DNA from: an uncultured Acidobacteriota bacterium
Lineage (GTDB): Bacteria; Acidobacteriota; Terriglobia; Terriglobales; Acidobacteriaceae
Assembly (NCBI GenBank): GCA_903832055.1
Contig: CAILAC010000013.1
Coordinates: 1-64,000 of the forward strand
Direction of reading: 5' to 3'
DNA length: 64,000 nt
The notes under the pieces are model-generated. The model saw only the letters and a list, made by a program, of their open reading frames with translations. It was not told the DNA's origin and ran no database searches. The translations under genes were made by a program, and so were the position numbers. How positions within the stretch are numbered: position 1 is the first letter of the stretch; each line of letters begins with the position of its first letter. This document shows positions 7,670 through 17,407 of the stretch, one piece after another.

Positions 7670-10255
7670 TTACTGAATCGTCGCCACCGCCGCAGCAGCC
7701 TTGGCCTCAATCGTCACAGCAGCGTCTTTCAATCCAGCCGCCGATGCCCCGAGCTGAATCGCCCCGGCACCGCTTCCCGCGCGAACCACTACCTGCGCCC
7801 GCCCCTGAAAGAGATGTCGGTGATTCCCCTGGTACGCCTCGGCGCTCATCCCGTCGCCATTGCCCACGGCTGCGATTGTTCCCGCGCCGCTGCTGGTAAA
7901 CGTAACGTCCTGGTCCGCATCCTGCACCACTCGTCCGTCCGCATCCACTGCCTCCACCTCGACAAACGAGAGGTCCTGCCCGTCCGCCGACACCACCGCA
8001 CGATCCGGAGTGAGCCGCAAAGCCACCCCAGCACCCGCAGTTGTGATGACGCTCTCGGCAACTTCCTTGCCGCCGCGTACACCCACCGCTTTCAGCGTTC
8101 CTGCGGCATACGGCACATCAAACGTCGCTTTGAACTGTTCGGCCCGCGTCGTCGGCTTCTCGCCAATCAGCTTGCCATTCAGAAAGAGCCTAACACTCTC
8201 GGCACCTGAATAAACCTCCACCTGCAGCGTCTTGCCCTCCTGTCCAGCCCAGTTCCACGAGGGTAGCGTCGGATACGTCGCCCAGCCCACCGCAATAATC
8301 TTCTTCCCCTCGGGCTCGGGCAGACGCACAGTCGCATACACCCGGTCGCCACCGTTCCAGATGATGTCGCGGTAGTAGGATTGCGGCTTCCGGAATCCCG
8401 TCAAATCCAGATCGCCGCACGCTGCCGCATGCCACGGAAAACCGTGAAACATCACTGCCATTGCAGCCTTCATCGCCGGGTCATTTCCACCGGCACCCTT
8501 GGCCATCTCTGCCATCACATCCACGCCATTGGCCATGCCTGTGAACATCTGGTCGATGACCGCCGGATTGACAAACCCGCCCATCATCTGTTCGGCAAAC
8601 TTCGCATCTTCCGGAGTGCCATACGACCACGCGCCAATACCCGACTCGCCCAGGTAGTCCATCGCCGTCCAGGTCAGATCCCCAAGCACATACGCGTTGT
8701 CATGCGAAATCTCCCACAGAGGAAATACCTTCGCCGGATACGACTCCGTCGTCAGCATCATGCGCTTGGGCAGAGCTGCATGGTCCGCGGCGTAGCTCGG
8801 CAAAATGTTGTAGTTGTACCCCGTAATGTCCAGTTGCGAAAACACCGCCGCCGCGTTCGGCTTCGTCGTCGTGCCGGGGAATGCCAGCGTCAGTGGCCGC
8901 GTCGTATCCAGAGAACGAACCTCGTCGGCCAACGCCTTGCCCATTGCAGGGCCTCGGTCCACCTCCAGCTCGGGAATCTCGTTGCCGATACCCCAGATCA
9001 CAATCGCCGGGTGATTGCGGTCGCGCAGCATCATCGATGAAATATCCCGCTTCCACCACGCGTCAAAGTCCAGGCCGTAGTCGTACTTCACCTTGGTCGC
9101 CTTCCAGGTATCAAAAGGCTCATCCAGCACCAGCATCCCCAGCCGGTCGCACGCATCAAGAAATGCCGGCGACGGCGGGTTATGGGCCGTTCGTACCGCG
9201 TTGTAGCCAGCAGCCTTCATAATCTCGACGCGGCGCTCTTCAGCGCGGTCAAAGGCCATCGCTCCGAGTGGTCCGTTGTCGTGATGCACACTACCGCCCG
9301 TCAGCTTGATGGGCTTTCCATTCAGCAGCAAACCCGTCTCCGCCGACCACGACAATGAGCGGATGCCGAACTTCGTCACAACCTCATCGACAACCTTGCC
9401 GCCCTTGCGAATCCGCGAAACCGCCCGATACAGCGTCGGAGTCGCGCCAGACCACAGCGCGGGGCTCGTAACATTAACGGTCTGTGACGCGTCCTGCTCT
9501 TGACCGGCAGCGATCGTCAGCGGAGATTCAGCTTTGCCGGCTTCATGTCCTGTGCCGTCATACAACGTCGTTTCAACCGTAACTTCGCTCGAATTCGTTG
9601 ACTCGTTTGCCACCTTCGTCTGAATCGTTACCGTCGCTGACGCCTCAGAAACCTTGGGCGTCGTCACAAAAACACCCCAGTGGGCCACATGCGTCGCATC
9701 GGTGACAACAAAGCGCACATGCCGGTAGATGCCAGCACCGCTGTACCATCGGCTATTCGGCAGCTCAGAGTCATCCGCACGCACCGCCAGCACATTCGCG
9801 CCCGCCTCGTGCAGGTCTGCCGTCAGATCAAACGTAAAGCTCGTGTATCCATAGGGATGCATGCCAAGCTTGTGTCCGTTCAGGTACACCGTGGCATTTT
9901 TGTACACCCCGTCAAACTCCACGCTGACTCGCTTACCTTTCCAATCTGCAGGAGCAGTGAACGTTTTGCGGTACCAGCCCACGCCGCCAGGGAAAAAGCC
10001 TCCGCCCGCGCCGCTCAGATTCTTTCCGTCTGGCGCGCTTTCGATGCTCCAGTCATGCGGCACATTGACCGTCCGCCAGCCCGCGTCGGCAAACGCCGGC
10101 GCCTCTGCACCCGCCTGTTCGCCAAGCGAAAATTTCCAGCCAAAATCCGCAGAGAGTTGCTGCCGCCCCCCGCTCGTTGCAGCCGCGCCCATCGCCGTCA
10201 AACAGCAGGGAAGTGCCGCCAGCCCAATTACCAGTACCCGTCGAAAACTCCACAT
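7670..10255 (-). CDS. Glycoside hydrolase family 2 protein (beta-galactosidase-like), exported
   Basis: An 861-residue enzyme. A signal peptide (about 1-26, ending MGAAA) is followed by the GH2 jelly-roll sugar-binding domain (VPHDWSIE, WYRKTF), an Ig-like domain, and the TIM barrel with acid/base glutamate in IGNEIPE (about 425) and nucleophile glutamate in TTESYP (about 504). After the barrel come a DUF4982-like domain and a C-terminal Ig-like domain. This layout is that of extended bacterial GH2 beta-galactosidases acting in the periplasm or outside the cell. The frame is open to 10300, but AAGGAGG lies eight bases before ATG 10255, which also starts the signal peptide. The gene follows tetR by 54 bp on the same strand and is probably controlled by it. 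Confidence 0.88.
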   Translation of the reverse strand: MWSFRRVLVIGLAALPCCLTAMGAAATSGGRQQLSADFGWKFSLGEQAGAEAPAFADAGWRTVNVPHDWSIESAPDGKNLSGAGGGFFPGGVGWYRKTFTAPADWKGKRVSVEFDGVYKNATVYLNGHKLGMHPYGYTSFTFDLTADLHEAGANVLAVRADDSELPNSRWYSGAGIYRHVRFVVTDATHVAHWGVFVTTPKVSEASATVTIQTKVANESTNSSEVTVETTLYDGTGHEAGKAESPLTIAAGQEQDASQTVNVTSPALWSGATPTLYRAVSRIRKGGKVVDEVVTKFGIRSLSWSAETGLLLNGKPIKLTGGSVHHDNGPLGAMAFDRAEERRVEIMKAAGYNAVRTAHNPPSPAFLDACDRLGMLVLDEPFDTWKATKVKYDYGLDFDAWWKRDISSMMLRDRNHPAIVIWGIGNEIPELEVDRGPAMGKALADEVRSLDTTRPLTLAFPGTTTKPNAAAVFSQLDITGYNYNILPSYAADHAALPKRMMLTTESYPAKVFPLWEISHDNAYVLGDLTWTAMDYLGESGIGAWSYGTPEDAKFAEQMMGGFVNPAVIDQMFTGMANGVDVMAEMAKGAGGNDPAMKAAMAVMFHGFPWHAAACGDLDLTGFRKPQSYYRDIIWNGGDRVYATVRLPEPEGKKIIAVGWATYPTLPSWNWAGQEGKTLQVEVYSGAESVRLFLNGKLIGEKPTTRAEQFKATFDVPYAAGTLKAVGVRGGKEVAESVITTAGAGVALRLTPDRAVVSADGQDLSFVEVEAVDADGRVVQDADQDVTFTSSGAGTIAAVGNGDGMSAEAYQGNHRHLFQGRAQVVVRAGSGAGAIQLGASAAGLKDAAVTIEAKAAAAVATIQ

Positions 10256-10309
10256 CACAAAAACCTCCTTCGTCGATCTCATAGAATCAAATTCCTTCAA
10301 AATGCCAAC

Positions 10310-10969
10310 TTATTGCGCGCTCAAACCCTGCAAAATCACCCGCGTCGCCTCACGAAATAGCCGTTCTACCGGCTGCCCATACTCCGCCTCAACCCGGCTG
10401 CCCAGCGATGCCAACCGCCGCTGGGTTGCAACCGCAGCGTTCAACGCCGCGTGCATCGAAATCTGCGGGTCGAGATCTGCCCGCAGCGAACCATCTGCAA
10501 TACCCTCATGAATCAATGTGGTCAGGTGCGTAAATCCATCAGGAAATAGCTCCGCCTCCGGGCTCAGCAGCCGCTCCGCGCTCCAGTCGCGCGCATACAG
10601 CGCGTCAAACTGCGCCATGAACCGGACCTCCTCGGGCCACTTCACCAATTGCTCGGTCAACCCCTCCATCAAAGCGGAAATCCTGTCGAGCGCAAGCCCA
10701 TGCGCCTTCTCAACCGTGCTCTGAATGCGCAGTGCCGAGCGCTCCATCGTCTGCCGCACGAGCGCCCAGACAATATCGTCCTTGCTTGAGAAGTACTGAT
10801 ACAGCGTTGACGGGCGGAGTCCGGCAGCAGAAACGATCTCTGCCATCGTCACCCGGTCAATCCCGCGCTCATCAAAAAGCCTCTCAGCCGACTCCAGAAT
10901 CCGGCAAAGCTGCTTCTCCCGGTGCACCCGGTACACCTTGCGCTCCGGCAAAACCTCAGCAGTTGCCAT
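10310..10969 (-). CDS. TetR/AcrR-family transcriptional regulator
   Basis: A 219-residue repressor. The N-terminal helix-turn-helix contains the family hallmarks AERLFDERGIDRVTMAEI and GLRPSTLYQYFSSKDD (about 20-70). The variable helical C-terminal domain presumably binds a ligand. ATG 10969 is preferred because GGAG lies six bases upstream; the ATG at 10981 would place that site inside the coding region. It precedes the GH2 gene on the same strand and likely controls it and itself: an inverted repeat overlaps its promoter. The inducer is unknown. Confidence 0.85.
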   Translation of the reverse strand: MATAEVLPERKVYRVHREKQLCRILESAERLFDERGIDRVTMAEIVSAAGLRPSTLYQYFSSKDDIVWALVRQTMERSALRIQSTVEKAHGLALDRISALMEGLTEQLVKWPEEVRFMAQFDALYARDWSAERLLSPEAELFPDGFTHLTTLIHEGIADGSLRADLDPQISMHAALNAAVATQRRLASLGSRVEAEYGQPVERLFREATRVILQGLSAQ

Positions 10970-11006
10970 CGTGATCTCCATTGGGCACAAAACAAACACA
11001 CAATTC

Positions 11007-11048
11007 AAATTCGAATGAATAGTACGAATTTCAAGCGATCGCTGTCAA
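11007..11048 (-). promoter_or_regulatory. tetR promoter overlapping an inverted-repeat operator candidate
   Basis: On the minus strand, TTGACA (11043-11048) and TACTAT (11019-11024) are separated by 18 bp. Perfect 7-bp arms AAATTCG (11007-11013) and CGAATTT (11025-11031) flank the -10 hexamer, a classic position for an autorepressing TetR-family protein. Confidence 0.65.
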
Positions 11049-11268
11049 CCCCAAGGGCCAATAAGGGTACTTCGCACTCATTTTTCTCTGGCAGCTTCTC
11101 TATCCGTTTAACTATCCCCGACCACTGCGCGTCACGCACCACCATTATGATCAAAAATCCCATTCGCTGTAGCAAGGCACAAAAGCCCATAATGATCGGC
11201 AACGCCAAATCCAACAAAACAGGCAACATACAACAAAGCCAAATCGCCCCATCGCCATTCGCTGAACG

Positions 11269-11286
11269 ATGTCACACGTGTGACAT
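11269..11286. promoter_or_regulatory. Perfect 18-bp palindrome, CRP/FNR-like geometry
   Basis: ATGTCACAC (11269-11277) is followed directly by GTGTGACAT (11278-11286). The TGTCA-N6-TGACA layout resembles sites of CRP/FNR-superfamily dimers. It lies 220 bp upstream of the tetR promoter and 14 bp beyond the groEL terminator. The stretch 11049-11268 between it and the promoter holds no convincing gene. Confidence 0.45.
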
Positions 11287-11299
11287 TTTCCAGCCAGAC

Positions 11300-11331
11300 A
11301 AAAAAGCCCCCAGACGAAGCTGGAGGCCTTT
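11300..11331 (-). terminator. Intrinsic terminator of groESL
   Basis: Read on the minus strand, an 8-bp stem GCCTCCAG/CTGGGGGC (11320-11327 with 11306-11313), a 6-nt loop, then TTTTTT. It lies 24 bp after the groEL stop codon. Confidence 0.85.
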
Positions 11332-11354
11332 TGTTGGTGATAATGGAGTGATTC

Positions 11355-13046
<1,692 letters not shown>

Positions 13047-13100
13047 TCAGTGGTTAGTGACGAGGGAACAGGGAAGAGCCGGTTCCGATGCCTCAGGTGC

Positions 13101-13412
13101 TTACTTGCTCAGAATGCCGAGGACTTCTTCTTCGCGCATAATCAGCAGCTCTTCGCCGTCAATCTTGATTTCGGTGCCGGAGTACTTGCCGAAAAGGACG
13201 CGGTCGCCAGCTTTGACGTCGAGTGGGAAAACCTTGCCTTCATCGTTGGACTTGCCTTTGCCGACGGAGAGGACTTCGCCTTCCTGGGGCTTTTCTTTGG
13301 CGCTATCGGGGATGATGATGCCGCCACGAACGGTTTCGCCCTCAGTAATGCGGCGAACCAGGATGCGGTCATGGAGCGGAGTAAACGTGGTTACTACGGA
13401 TGATGTAGCCAT
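13101..13412 (-). CDS. groES: Co-chaperonin GroES (10 kDa)
   Basis: A 103-residue co-chaperonin forming the heptameric lid on Gro[13 protein letters not shown] starts the fold, the mobile-loop region [13 protein letters not shown] follows, and [20 protein letters not shown] completes the barrel. The frame is open back to 13556, but that extension covers the CIRCE element and lacks a ribosome-binding site; ATG 13412 has AAGGAG ten bases upstream. First gene of the groESL operon. Confidence 0.97.
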   Translation of the reverse strand: MATSSVVTTFTPLHDRILVRRITEGETVRGGIIIPDSAKEKPQEGEVLSVGKGKSNDEGKVFPLDVKAGDRVLFGKYSGTEIKIDGEELLIMREEEVLGILSK

Positions 13413-13536
13413 ACAGTTGCTTCTCCTTGGCGCTCGAGGGCTCAGGCCCTGTCGCGTTTTGAAATTCAAATGGGTTCCGAACGGAGAATCCGTCCGTAAT
13501 CGGGTGGCAAGTCGGTGCGTACCCTGGAACACGGCC

Positions 13537-13563
13537 TTAGCACTCTCGCCATCCAAGTGCTAG
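13537..13563 (-). promoter_or_regulatory. CIRCE element (HrcA operator)
   Basis: TTAGCACTC, nine bases, AAGTGCTAG on the plus strand: the CIRCE inverted repeat (TTAGCACTC-N9-GAGTGCTAA) with two changes in one arm. It lies 125 bp before groES and touches the -10 hexamer, so HrcA binding would block groESL transcription until heat stress. Confidence 0.88.
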
Positions 13564-13591
13564 AGTAGGGAAGTCGCCTTAATGTTGTCAA
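13562..13591 (-). promoter_or_regulatory. groESL promoter
   Basis: TTGACA (13586-13591) and TACTCT (13562-13567) on the minus strand with an 18-bp spacer; the -10 abuts CIRCE. Beyond it a 15-nt hairpin (GAGTGT-CAC-ACACTC, 13611-13625) lies in the intergenic space before the rightward gene at 13845; its role is unknown. Confidence 0.65.
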
Positions 13592-13844
13592 GCGGCTTAC
13601 GCCGATTTATGAGTGTCACACACTCAAATAATATGAAAATTGTGTAATAGTCTCTGGATTATTCAACGCTTCTTCCCGTTGGTACGCGTTTTAGCCCCAC
13701 CATAGCCCCAACCTGCTTCGATACCTGCACCCGCGGCAGGGTCGCGTTCAATTCCAGGCGGAATCCGATTTCCGATGAGGTTCACCGGCGTCAAATGTAG
13801 AAGAATTGCGCGGAAGACGGAGTCTCTGCGGGAAAAGATACAAT

Positions 13845-14378
13845 ATGAATATGTCTGGTTTGCGGTCTTCGTCTCGTCGTGTTGTCGCCGTTGTGCTGGC
13901 GCTGTTTACGCTGGTTGTCATTGCGTCGGTTTTGTCTTCTGCTCAGGATGCACCCACGGTCAAGCGCGGCCGCAAGTACAAGATGCCTCCGCCTACTGGT
14001 CGTTTTGAGGTGGTTGTGACCCGTGCCTCCAACGGCAAGCCGGTTGAGAATGCGTCTGTGATTTTCCATCCTTTGAACAACGGACGCGACAGTGGCAACA
14101 TGGAACTGAAGACCAACGATGAAGGCAAGGCGATGATTGACCTGCTCGAAATCGGGTCAAGCGTGCGGCTGCAGATCATTGCTCCCGGCTTTCAGACCTT
14201 TGGCGAAGATTACAAAGTCGACAAGGACTCCATGTCGGTCGAGATCAAACTGAAGCGGCCGACCGAGCAGTATTCGATCTACAAAAAGGGTGAGGGCGTT
14301 ACGCCCGCGAAGCCGGATGCTAATTCCGACACCAAGCCGAAAGAAGACAAGCCGAAGGATACTGCTCCGCCAAAATAG
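13845..14378 (+). CDS. Secreted protein with carboxypeptidase-regulatory-like domain
   Basis: A 177-residue exported protein of unknown role. Residues 1-33 are a signal peptide with an Arg-rich start and hydrophobic core ending in SAQ. Residues about 49-140 (GRFEVVVTRASNGKPVENASV and on) look like a transthyretin-like, carboxypeptidase-regulatory beta-sandwich, the same kind of domain as at the N-terminus of the two TonB receptors. The last 35 residues are a Lys/Pro/Asp-rich disordered tail. ATG 13845 was chosen over an upstream TTG (13806), which would add a charged stretch before the signal peptide. The ribosome-binding site is weak, and ATG 13851 is also possible. Confidence 0.7.
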   Translation: MNMSGLRSSSRRVVAVVLALFTLVVIASVLSSAQDAPTVKRGRKYKMPPPTGRFEVVVTRASNGKPVENASVIFHPLNNGRDSGNMELKTNDEGKAMIDLLEIGSSVRLQIIAPGFQTFGEDYKVDKDSMSVEIKLKRPTEQYSIYKKGEGVTPAKPDANSDTKPKEDKPKDTAPPK

Positions 14379-14422
14379 CGCGCCTGTCTTTTACGAATTC
14401 CCCTTGCAGCATTTGGACTGTC

Positions 14423-15178
14423 ATGACGCCTGCCATCGTTGAACTTTATTCCGGCCAGCCTGACCGTACCCGCAAGACTGCGCTGGTAACGGGCGGCGCG
14501 AGGCGGATTGGCAGGGAGATTGCGCTTACACTGGCCCGCTCCGGCATGGACGTTGCAATCACCTTTCGCGAGTCAGAGGCTGCGGCCGAGGGCGTCGTTC
14601 GAGAGATTGAGTCTTTTGGAGTGCGTTCTGCCGCGGTGCGGATGGATGTTCGCAGTGAGGCCAGTGTTCGCGAATCGGTGGCGGCGGCGGTTGGGATCTT
14701 GGGCGGGCTTGACCTGCTGGTGAACAATGCGGCGGTTTTTGAATCTGCGCCTCTTGGCGAAATCACACTTGAACAGTGGGACCGGGTGTTTGAATCGAAC
14801 ACGCGGGGGCCTTTCTTGGTAGCGCGCGAGGCGCTGCCGCATTTGAAGGCTGCGCGGGGGCGCATCGTGAATCTCGGCTCACTTGGGGCGGATCATGTTT
14901 GGCCGCTTCATGGGCACTACTGCGCTTCAAAGGCGGCGTTGCAGATGCTTTCGCAGGTGATGGCGAAGTCGTTTGCGCCGGAGGTGAGCGTGAACTGCGT
15001 TGCGCCTGGCTACATTGAGATGGAGCCACTGGAGGCGGCTGACCGGTTTCGCGCGCGGACCCCGATGGGCCGCAATGGCACTCCAGAAGATGTAGCGGTG
15101 GCGGTGCTTTTCTTTGCGACCGGGCCGCATTTCATTACAGGGCAGACACTAGCTGTGGATGGCGGCATGGGTTTGTGA
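14423..15178 (+). CDS. Short-chain dehydrogenase/reductase (FabG/pteridine-reductase-like)
   Basis: A 251-residue SDR oxidoreductase. It has the NAD(P)-binding motif TGGARRIGRE (about 24-33), NNAAVF, a catalytic Ser in NLGSLGADH, and the catalytic YCASK (about 168-172). An Arg right after the glycine motif favours NADPH. The GGARRIG form of the motif is common in pteridine reductase (FolM-like) members, so dihydropteridine or ketoacyl substrates are both possible. It stands 44 bp after the secreted protein on the same strand. No neighbour specifies the substrate. Confidence 0.8.
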   Translation: MTPAIVELYSGQPDRTRKTALVTGGARRIGREIALTLARSGMDVAITFRESEAAAEGVVREIESFGVRSAAVRMDVRSEASVRESVAAAVGILGGLDLLVNNAAVFESAPLGEITLEQWDRVFESNTRGPFLVAREALPHLKAARGRIVNLGSLGADHVWPLHGHYCASKAALQMLSQVMAKSFAPEVSVNCVAPGYIEMEPLEAADRFRARTPMGRNGTPEDVAVAVLFFATGPHFITGQTLAVDGGMGL

Positions 15179-15299
15179 AGAGCAGGCGCGTTTCGCGTGC
15201 TCAGGTCGTCTTTCTTCGAGCTTTTGAATCTTTAAAGGGTACAATCCGACCAGACTAGACGCAAATTTGAGAGGCGAGCTGCCGTAAGGTGAGGGACCG

Positions 15300-16511
15300 A
15301 TGCTGGTGGAGAAGGCTCAGATCGCGAGCGAGTTCCATAGTGATGGACGGGTAAACCCGTGGAAAACGACACCGCGCAAGGCTTCCATCATATTTTTCCT
15401 CGCGGTATTTTTCACGTTTACAACGATTGCCATCGCTAACGACATCATGGCTCTGGGGCGAAAGTCACCACTCCATTTTGTGATCGATATCCTGCTGTCA
15501 GGTACTTTTGCCATGGGGTATGCCCAGGGTGCTTTTGTGCTTCGTCAAAGGTTCTGGAAGTTACTCATTCCACTGGTGTTCCTGCAGTTTGGCTTGAACT
15601 ATCTGCTGGCGACCATGTTTCCTGGAGCGGGGGAGCCATTTGCTATGAACGCGGCGGGGCTGCAACGCCTGCAGGTTCGGCTTACGTTTGATGGATTAGC
15701 GGCCATCACGGCGATGGCGCTGGGGTATGCGGGGTTTGTGTACGTCCTGGTCAGCGAGGGTAGACGATTTGCGCAGGCCCAGGCAGAGATGGGGCGGCAG
15801 CAGGCAGTTTTGGAAGGCGAATTAGCGGCTGCGCGAGAGGTGCAACAGCTTATTTTGCCCGAGGCTCGGACCATTCTGCCTGGTTTCCTGATTGAAAGTG
15901 AATATGTTCCGGCGCGTGAGGTTGGCGGGGACTTCTTCCAGATCATTCGGCACGCTGACGGGAGTGTGCTTATCGTTGCGGGAGACGTGAGCGGCAAAGG
16001 GTTGAAGGCCGGGATGCTGGTGGCGCTTTTGATTGGTGCAATACGGACCGTGGCGCGATTCAATCCCGACCCGGTTGTGGTGCTTGAGGAGCTGAACCTG
16101 AGGCTGCTCGGTCGCAGCGACGCCCAGGCCACCTGCCTGGCGCTGACGATTGATCTCGATGGGCAGGTGATGCTGGCCAACGCAGGGCACACAACGCCGT
16201 TTGTGAACGGAGAATCGCTGGAGCTGGAAGGCGCGCTGCCGCTTGGCATCTTTGCCGGGGCTGAGTTTTCTCAGATGCGATTTGAGCTGAAGGAAGGCGA
16301 TCGTCTTGCGCTGCTTTCGGATGGCGTTGCCGAGGCGACGAATGCCGATGGCCAGCTTTTTGGATTTGAAGCAGTAGAAGGGCTGATGCGGCGTGCCGGT
16401 TCAGCAAAAGAGGTGGCGGATGCAGCCCGTGCCTTTGGACAGGAAGACGATATCAGCGTGATCTTCGTTACCCGGACGGCAGTGCCGGAAGCCATCGGGT
16501 TAATTGCATAG
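15300..16511 (+). CDS. Membrane-anchored SpoIIE/RsbU-type PP2C phosphatase
   Basis: A 403-residue protein with four predicted membrane segments in the first 155 residues, a short coiled-coil linker (about 158-185, EGRRFAQAQAEM and on) and a C-terminal SpoIIE-type PP2C domain. Metal-binding and catalytic motifs are intact: REVGGDFF, AGDVSGKG, ANAGH, LSDGVAEA and EDDISV. Such proteins dephosphorylate anti-anti-sigma factors of the SpoIIAA/RsbV class in partner-switching stress pathways. No kinase or STAS partner is adjacent, so the target is unknown. A -10-like TACAAT lies at 15240-15245, upstream of a GGTGAGGG ribosome-binding site. Confidence 0.88.
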   Translation: MLVEKAQIASEFHSDGRVNPWKTTPRKASIIFFLAVFFTFTTIAIANDIMALGRKSPLHFVIDILLSGTFAMGYAQGAFVLRQRFWKLLIPLVFLQFGLNYLLATMFPGAGEPFAMNAAGLQRLQVRLTFDGLAAITAMALGYAGFVYVLVSEGRRFAQAQAEMGRQQAVLEGELAAAREVQQLILPEARTILPGFLIESEYVPAREVGGDFFQIIRHADGSVLIVAGDVSGKGLKAGMLVALLIGAIRTVARFNPDPVVVLEELNLRLLGRSDAQATCLALTIDLDGQVMLANAGHTTPFVNGESLELEGALPLGIFAGAEFSQMRFELKEGDRLALLSDGVAEATNADGQLFGFEAVEGLMRRAGSAKEVADAARAFGQEDDISVIFVTRTAVPEAIGLIA

Positions 16512-16685
16512 AGCGGCCCGAGCACCGACGATACCTTTTGCCTTCGAGTCTGGACTCTGTTCTGGATCACACCCGGTCCGGGTTCTGTCGGCCAGGTCTT
16601 TCGATCCCGAGTCGTCCCCCTATGCCTGGATTCAACGGATTGGTCAGACCAGTAGGATCATTTCAACTCGTTATGTAAAAAATAC

Positions 16686-16700
16686 TAGACATAGAGTCTA
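16686..16700. promoter_or_regulatory. Inverted repeat upstream of the membrane protein/XRE pair
   Basis: TAGAC and GTCTA arms flank ATAGA in an AT-rich intergenic stretch (16512-16750), 50 bp before the membrane protein gene. It is a candidate operator for the XRE regulator encoded by the second gene of the pair; this is inference from position only. Confidence 0.35.
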
Positions 16701-16750
16701 ATGGAAAGTACATTATGTAAAGAAAAGTGTACGTAGAGAGGAAGTGCTTT

Positions 16751-17164
16751 GTGTCGTTTCGAGAAAAATGTGCCTGGATTTCGATGTTGTCTATGGTTGG
16801 GATTTATGGATTCTACTTTGTGATGCTGTTTCGTGAGGGGCAGCACATGTGGGGAGCTCACTATGGGGGGCTGTTTGGGACTGTTGTTGCGCTGATTGTG
16901 GTGCAGGTGGTGCTGATTACAACGGTGGCCATCATTGCGCCCAAGGAAGCGAAGGTGCCGCGTGACGAGCGCGACCGACTTATCGAGTTGCGTTCGATGC
17001 GGGTGGCGTATTCGGGACTGGCGACGAGCGTGGCGATGGCCTGCATGTTTGGAGCGCTTGACCCTCCGATTGTGTTCAACGCCAACTCGTTGCTTTTCTT
17101 GCTGGTGACGTCAGAGGTGCTGCGTCGGGCCTGCGAGATCATTCAGTACCGGAAGGGCGCGTAG
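16751..17164 (+). CDS. Four-helix integral membrane protein paired with an XRE regulator
   Basis: A 137-residue protein (GTG start) with about four membrane segments (residues about 10-28, 38-60, 82-98, 105-122) and a charged cytoplasmic loop PKEAKVPRDERDRL in the middle. GAGAGGAAG lies six bases before GTG 16751; an upstream GTG at 16727 has no such signal. Small membrane proteins of this type are often encoded directly before a small XRE-family regulator, as here, where the next start codon follows the stop codon at once. The function of such pairs is not known to me. Confidence 0.7.
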   Translation: MSFREKCAWISMLSMVGIYGFYFVMLFREGQHMWGAHYGGLFGTVVALIVVQVVLITTVAIIAPKEAKVPRDERDRLIELRSMRVAYSGLATSVAMACMFGALDPPIVFNANSLLFLLVTSEVLRRACEIIQYRKGA

Positions 17165-17389
17165 ATGGGCGTGATGGGGAAGACGATTCGGAACGAGATA
17201 CGGCGGCTGCGCTTTGAGCATGGAGAGATGACGCAGCAGGCGTTGGCAGAGAAGATTGGCGTGACGCGGCAGACGGTGAACGCGATTGAGCAGGGAAAGT
17301 ATTCGCCGTCGCTCGAGGCTGCTTTTCGGATCGCAGAAGTTTTTGGATTGCCGCTGGAGAGTGTGTTTCGCTACACCGACAATTCGTGA
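17165..17389 (+). CDS. Small XRE-family helix-turn-helix regulator
   Basis: A 74-residue protein made almost entirely of one Cro/C1-type helix-turn-helix (about 7-65). The recognition region QALAEKIGVTRQTVNAIEQ and the trailing PSLEAAFRIAEVF are textbook for the family. The ATG directly follows the TAG of the upstream membrane protein gene, so translation is coupled. It probably represses its own operon through the upstream inverted repeat. An internal ATG three codons in is also possible. Confidence 0.9.
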   Translation: MGVMGKTIRNEIRRLRFEHGEMTQQALAEKIGVTRQTVNAIEQGKYSPSLEAAFRIAEVFGLPLESVFRYTDNS

Positions 17390-17407
17390 ATAGCTCAGTC
17401 TTGGCCC

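Noticed and set aside
11005-11229. Minus-strand 74-codon frame with a hydrophobic start
   Set aside because: It runs through the tetR promoter and operator, has no ribosome-binding site and resembles no protein.
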